Below, in pieces: positions 59,601 through 64,000 of a DNA stretch of 64,000 nt. Positions within the stretch are counted from its first letter, which is position 1, and the number at the start of each line of letters is the position of its first letter. The stretch is from Narthecium ossifragum (taxonomy: Eukaryota > Streptophyta > Magnoliopsida > Dioscoreales > Nartheciaceae). The stretch spans positions 134,001-198,000 of the forward strand of contig OY986969.1 in assembly GCA_963920575.1 (NCBI GenBank). Direction: 5' to 3'. The notes under the pieces are model-generated. The model saw only the letters and a program-made list of their open reading frames with translations, was not told the origin of the DNA and did not search any database. Position numbers and translations under genes: made by a program.

Positions 59601-61284
59601 ATGAAATGGGTGGATGGGTAATGGCTTCAGACTAGTGTCATGTGTAGCATTCAGATACATTCCCGCTGAAAGTTGCAAGTGCATAAAGCATATGCCAACA
59701 GCATTGAATAGTGTAGCAACTTTTGTTTGTACTGAATAGTATATATTTTGAATTATAACAGTTCTAAAATGTGACGCCGTTACCGTATATATGCTTATTG
59801 GTGTTTATCTACATGCGGACATGCATTGATGGTGACCAGTATAAAGGCCGAGAAGATACTACAGATGCCAAGATTTAGATTTTTATTACCTTAGAAAGTA
59901 AGTGGGTATTCTACATGCCTACTGTGTTGTTACTCACTAGAACTCAGGCCTATACCCTCTTAGACAAGAGTTGGGTGTAATATATTCGGAGGGTGTTTAT
60001 TGGTGCCAAAACTCATGTTCATAACCGGTTAGGGGCATATTGGATTTTCTAAGCACCTAGTGAAAGGTCTATGTTTACTTTGGGTGTGAGTGGACATCTT
60101 ACATGCCAGATATAGTGAATGATATAACAGTTGTGCTTTATAACCACTTAGCAAGTGGACAAGTTAAATGCCAACAACGGTGAATGGTTCAAGAGCTTAA
60201 GTTATGCCCATTAAAAGTGCATTAGGGGATGATGAATAGTTCAAAGTAGTCAAGCTTATCTCTTCTTATACATTAGGTGGATATGTTCGATGGTTATTGT
60301 TGCAATGCTGCCAAGGCTTTGGTTATCCCTGCTGCTGAGGGACCAAGTGGGAAGATTAAATAGGGTTAATGATGCTAGAAACCATTTTTCCCCACTTGCG
60401 TTGTTAAGGGTATAGTGTCTGCCAGTGGTGGTGAGTAGTGCTAAGCCTCAGATTTACACCTAGTTAGCAATTGTGTTGGTAATTTCTTTGTTTGCAAGCT
60501 TAATTTTCTGAAATGTGGAATCTGTTGCTTGTGTATTTTAAGTACTCGACTGGTTTATTAAGCATTGGTTTGCTAGTTTTCATATCCATTCTGTTGAGAA
60601 TGAGATGTTCTCAGTCCTAAATGTTGGTTTGCAGTAATGCTCCTACTTTTGGATGGTTACAGGTTAAGAACCCATGGCCCAATGTTGATGCTCACAGCGG
60701 TGTCTTGCTGACCCATTTTGGTTTATCTGAAGCAAGGTAAGCATTTGTAGCTCTCAGATGATGAAAGTTTCTTCTGTTGATGATTCTTAATTCAGATATG
60801 GTTTGTCCCCTTGTGGTTTCTGACCTTGGTGGGAGCTGAACTGAAAATTTAGAACTTTACCAAATTGGGGAAAATCCTGGGAAAAATTCCTCATTCATAA
60901 AAATGAAGATAAAACATGATCTCTTTTTCATTACTCAAAAGCAACTTGTTTCCTTCATATGTGGCACAGTTAATTACTTTCCCATTTCAATGCCTTGACC
61001 TGCAAATATTGATGAGCTGGCTAACTAGATAATGGTGATGTGCAGATATTATACTGTCCTATTTGGTGTCTCAAGAAGCATAGGGATCAGCTCCCAGGTT
61101 TTACTCTTCATCTGAGCAAATTTAGTTTCGTGATTATTTTTTTCCTGTCTATTTGTTGATTCTCCTAATCAAATCATCACTAATGCTGCAGCTGATTTGG
61201 GACCGTGCTCTCGGCTTACCGCTTGAAAGACCAAAGAGTGTGACTATGGAGTGGCTTGAAAATCACTGCAAGAAAGCCACTTGA
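50691..61284 (+). CDS. CSY4: Citrate synthase, mitochondrial
   Basis: Condenses oxaloacetate and acetyl-CoA to citrate, the first TCA-cycle step, in the matrix. Nineteen exons join in phase to 471 residues: 50691-50741, 50857-50919, 51274-51315, 51757-51822, 52012-52077, 52243-52356, 53083-53146, 53900-53982, 54690-54739, 54839-54916, 55180-55308, 55432-55474, 55589-55675, 56026-56127, 56391-56498, 56617-56667, 60663-60736, 61046-61097, 61192-61284. The start [17 protein letters not shown] is a basic mitochondrial presequence. The catalytic residues of the pig enzyme (His274, His320, Asp375) map to His307 (GPLHGLANQ), His353 ([13 protein letters not shown]) and Asp408 ([10 protein letters not shown]). 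CSY4 is the closest Arabidopsis name. Intron 10 is GC-AG; intron 16 (4 kb) holds two transposons and a tandem repeat. Partial inverted and direct copies lie upstream. Confidence 0.97.
54917..55179 (+). other. GC-AG intron of citrate synthase
   Basis: TACAGAAG|GCAAGT at 54916/54917 to GAAG|GGTTTTC at 55179/55180. The only nearby GT (54921) would put the conserved FKDG...[14 protein letters not shown] out of frame, so the GC donor must be used. Confidence 0.88.
57361..57584. mobile_element. GTGCC-rich hAT-like MITE in citrate synthase intron 16
   Basis: 224 bp, CATGGATTTCC to GGCAATCCATG, flanked by the perfect 8-bp duplication CTTCATAT (57353-57360 and 57585-57592). Inverted relative to the copy at 21956. 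Confidence 0.87.
57907..59326. mobile_element. Non-autonomous PIF/Harbinger element, 1.4 kb
   Basis: Left end GCCCCGGTTTGGTTCGGGGT and inverted right end ACACCCCCGTTTGGTTCAGG share GTTTGGTTC and the inner TTAAGGG words; TTA flanks both sides (57904-57906, 59327-59329). Inner flanks carry GGTTAAG/CTTAACC repeats in mirror order. No transposase is seen; the open frames are AT-rich or repeat-derived. Confidence 0.7.
58578..58646. repeat. 25-bp tandem repeat inside the Harbinger element
   Basis: CTCGGCGGTGTTGAGGGCAT starts at 58578, 58603 and (with one change) 58628: nearly three units. Confidence 0.88.
59330..60480. repeat. Degenerate tandem repeat array in citrate synthase intron 16
   Basis: A loose motif, AGTGGGTAT-TACATGCCAGCTGTGG-TGAATGAT with a following TATACCC-TTAGCAAG, recurs roughly every 100-140 bp (for example near 59485, 59905, 60098, 60160, 60420). 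Individual units are strongly diverged. Confidence 0.5.
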
Positions 61285-62090
61285 ATTCTTTCAACTGAGA
61301 TGAGCACTTACAATGCTGATCTTCCTACATAATAAGGGAATCCAAATTTAGACATGCAAGAGTAGTAAGCATTCTTTCCAGCAAGTACAAATTGTGTTCA
61401 ATTACCTGAGGTTCCCCATAGAGGACTGCTCCTAGGCTCTTATTTCATATTTAGATGCAAATAAATGTGTGATCTCTTGTTGTTCTAATTTTAAGAGATC
61501 ACTTGTGTAAATTTTGGAAATTTTGGAAATTTTGGAAATTTTGTGTTCGAGTTTTTGAAAGTGTGACTGTTGATGGGAGATATTGGCGTTTGACCATCCT
61601 GTAGAAGTGTTGAGCTGTCAATTGTTGTTTGTTTAATTTTCTGCTATAATAATCTCAGGCAAAGCAATCAGATTATTAGGGGTATCATCCAATCTGTTTC
61701 CAGCCCAGCATATATTTCATGTGCATAAAATAGTTCGCATCCGAAAGCTTTTCGGATGATGGTTTGGATCTCGAACTTTGAGATCCGGTAGTCTGTTCAG
61801 CGTGAAAACTTACACTATCTGGATAAATCATTACGCAAACTGGACTCATCTACACTTGGGCCTTTGGATCCTTGTTTCTCATCCAAAACCTTATCGGACT
61901 CGAATTCAGACCCATTTATAATCCACTCGGATTCAGTTTCACCTATTATTGTTTATTGATGCCCTTTAATGAAGCCCACTACCCAGATGTCTTGAGGCCC
62001 TTTTTTGGCAAACACTTTAGGCCCACTCATGCTTCAAAACTGGGCCAACTCGCATGGGTTTTAGCCTAGGTTGGTCTTCAGCGGACCAGG
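61285..62090. other. Citrate synthase 3' UTR and downstream region
   Basis: The 3' UTR includes a 9-bp tandem repeat (ATTTTGGAA, about 61511-61542, nearly four units). After about 61680 the sequence is unassigned; a frame at 61872-62069 is not recognised as a protein. Confidence 0.5.
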
Positions 62091-62187
62091 TAAGGGTGTC
62101 TAAAAGGCTCAAATTGCTGGGCCGGGCTGATCCGGGTTCAGGACCGGACTAGAGCTCCTTCGTCAAAAACCCGGTCTGGTCCGGTCA
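62091..62187 (+). mobile_element. Truncated hAT-like end related to the element at 1194
   Basis: TAAGGGTGTCTAAAAGGCTC followed by GGGCCGGGCTGATCCGGGTT and an AAACCCGGTC block matches the left part of the 1194-2142 element. No right end or target duplication was found. Confidence 0.65.
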
Positions 62188-62654
62188 TTTGGAATGTAAT
62201 GTCACTTTTGTTATTTGTTTGGTGGTGCTAGAATGAAATAGAATGTTATTTTTGTTATTTGTTTGGTGTTGGAATGGAAACAGAATCCAGTGATTTTTTT
62301 CAATTTTCTTGTTTGTTTTGCGATGGAATGGGGGATATGGTAACCCCTGAATGTTAGTGGTGAGAATACCACTATGTATTTCGATTATGATATATATTAA
62401 ACTTTTTATGACATTAATAATATGATATAATTGTGATATTTGGATATCTATGTTGATGAAAATATAATAACATATAGCTTTCATTTCATAATTTCTGTGT
62501 TTTTTATTTTTTTGCTTTTGTAATCATATTTGATGTTGGAGGAGGAATTTTATTGGCAAAGCTATTTTTCTTCATTCGATGATGGTAACAAATTTTATTG
62601 ACGGAACATTTAAGTTCTGAATACGTAAGATGATATTAATCAAATTTATTGGAC
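62188..62654. other. AT-rich unassigned sequence
   Basis: Contains the direct repeat TTTTGTTATTTGTTTGGTG at about 62205 and 62250. No gene seen. Confidence 0.4.
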
Positions 62655-62800
62655 TTGCAGCCAGCCTTGGCATGCTCTTATCTATAGCAATGGTAACAAA
62701 AATCCTCTGTATCAGTGGGCATTCGAGAATGGCATGGAAGATAGTTTCAAAACATTGCCTTGGACACTCCCGTCCACCTGCAAGTTGAAGGTGTAAAAAT
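62655..62800 (-). pseudogene. LINE zf-RVT domain remnant
   Basis: Minus strand reads ECPRQCFETIFHAILECPLI and QRIFVTIAIDKS, matching the zinc-binding region downstream of plant LINE reverse transcriptases (a CxxC...ETxxHxxxxCP pattern). No other LINE domain is next to it. Confidence 0.5.
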
Positions 62801-62894
62801 TGGACTTTTTTTACAAAATTTCTAAAACCAAATGCTTATTTATTCAAATAAGTAATTTACACTTAAAAGTTTGATTTTGGACTTTCCATGTGGA

Positions 62895-62946
62895 TCAAAT
62901 TTGTTGATGTCTCTCTTATCTTTAAGACGCCCAAACAATCACCCAC
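62895..62946. repeat. Second copy of the dispersed repeat at 32421-32475
   Basis: See the entry at 32421. This copy lies about 95 bp from the LINE zf-RVT remnant. Confidence 0.85.
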
Positions 62947-63638
62947 GTAAGAGGTCTTATTGCAAAAGATATGGCCAAAAAACCGATTCATTGTAAACTG
63001 TTGCAATAATTAGGCGTAGATAAAAAAAACTGCAAGTAGAAAACTTTATTCGCTCGCATGGTATTTTTTCCTATATGTAAAAAGAAAAAAAAAATCTATG
63101 AGTGGAACAAAACATTGGATGCGACACATGATATGAAGCATTAAATGCACAAGGGTGGTGTGATTTTTAATCGGTAACCCATGCCACCTATCATACCATA
63201 TCTGTGAAACTTTAGGGCATTTGCGCGAAAAAAAAGAGAGGCCAAAAAAAACAAAGTCCGGGTCTCAAGGCACATAAGAGGATTATGAGGCTGATTTATA
63301 TATAACAGAAAGCAATATGTGTTATGTTCTTCGTGTTTATTTCGACTCATATAGGATGCTTATGGGCTGACAACAGAGTGATATCTTATATCTGTCATCA
63401 TGCTTTTTTCTTACTTATCAGGTTATTAATTTAATGGGCTTTGAATATGACATGAGTTTCTCGGTCAGTCGGTGATAGATTCAGTGGCGGAACCAGGATG
63501 AGATTTAAGGAGGGGCGAAATCTAAAACAAAATGATTAATTTTTTTTTTCTTTTAAGTAATGCAAAAGGTATATTAGAATTACAATATTGAACATCAAGA
63601 AATAATAACAATACAAATAATAAAAAATATGTACCGTA
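62947..63638. other. AT-rich unassigned sequence
   Basis: No gene or clear element; poly-A/T tracts only. Confidence 0.4.
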
Positions 63639-63920
63639 CTATGTGCTGCAATTGCGAGGTGGAAGTTGGATCCTACGCTTTTGCATTTTTTTAAAACGTT
63701 GCAAAATGACTTCGTTCTCAATAGTTTCAAAAATTTTCCGCTTGATGTATACTACCATGCAATCATTCATCCAATCATCTCCCATCTTATTACGCAAATC
63801 AGACTTAATCTTCATCGAAGAGAAGACTCTCAACGATTGTAGTCGCAACATGTAAGACCAATGCCAACTCAATAAGCCTAGTATGAGGCAAACTAAATCA
63901 GTTGGATAAGATTCAAACAA
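63639..63920 (-). pseudogene. hAT transposase C-terminal (dimerisation) remnant
   Basis: Minus-strand frame holds VFSSMKIKSDLRNKMGDDWM, NDCMVVYIKRKIFETIENE and LQRFKKMQKRRIQLP. This is the end of plant hAT/zf-MYM1-type transposases (FSAMKIIK..LRNKMGD.WMNDCLV.YIE). The upstream part is frameshifted, and the phrase AAGCCTAGTATGAGG(C/T)AAACTAAA occurs twice (about 63874 and 63954), showing a local duplication. Confidence 0.75.
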
Positions 63921-64000
63921 ATCTAAACGGTTGGTATGATGCTGTAATAGAAGCCTAGTATGAGGTAAACTAAACCCGTTCGAATTTTTCGCTTTATATT

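Noticed and set aside
1..64000. tRNA, rRNA or CRISPR features
   Set aside because: No tRNA A/B-box cloverleaf, rRNA segment or regular short-spacer array was seen; the TGGTATCAGAGCAGG matches are retroelement primer sites, not tRNA genes.

Overview
This is a stretch of a flowering-plant nuclear genome, probably a monocot; I cannot name the species. Split genes with plant-type introns, plant-specific proteins (a chloroplast ClpD/ERD1 chaperone, a plant-type NDUFA2, the long-form plant CK2 beta) and a dense load of hAT, PIF/Harbinger, Mutator, Helitron, LINE and LTR elements support this. Six host genes can be rebuilt exon by exon with consistent reading phase at every junction.

Layout. (1) 60-8769 (+): last eight exons of a transportin-SR/MOS14-like karyopherin; its first visible intron is swollen to 5.1 kb by a Mutator-type element carrying a GH3 fragment, nested hAT elements, and a decayed LINE that itself holds a piece of plastid ndhF. 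(2) 9949-11309 (-): complete NDUFA2 (complex I B8 subunit), 98 aa, divergent from (3) 12532-19041 (+): a RING-H2 protein of 321 aa. (4) 19818-24317 (+): casein kinase II beta subunit, 276 aa, with a short uORF. (5) 25553-30170 (-): chloroplast ClpD/ERD1, 945 aa, convergent with CK2 beta. (6) 31225-45492: a transposon island with two tandem short Helitrons, several long-LTR retroelement fragments in both orientations, a gag remnant and a GTGCC-rich hAT element. (7) 45493-50013: tandem repeats, a Tourist-like MITE, a PIF/Harbinger transposase remnant and two partial copies of the citrate synthase gene in inverted orientation. (8) 50691-61284 (+): complete mitochondrial citrate synthase, 471 aa, 19 exons, with two transposons and a degenerate tandem repeat in intron 16. 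(9) 61285-64000: 3' flank, then hAT, LINE and hAT-transposase remnants.

The host genes are unrelated housekeeping or stress genes (nuclear import of SR proteins, respiration, ubiquitination, CK2 signalling, plastid proteostasis, TCA cycle) and do not form a cluster. The most interesting object is the inverted repeat at 48157-49763: two about 629-bp arms made largely of citrate synthase exon/intron sequence, separated by about 349 bp, lying directly upstream of the intact citrate synthase promoter and joined to a Harbinger transposase fragment. If transcribed it would fold into a long hairpin homologous to the neighbouring gene, so it is a candidate small-RNA locus. Other notable items are a family of hAT elements with perfect 8-bp target duplications, two GC-AG introns, and a 70-bp-offset duplication in front of the last CK2 beta exon.
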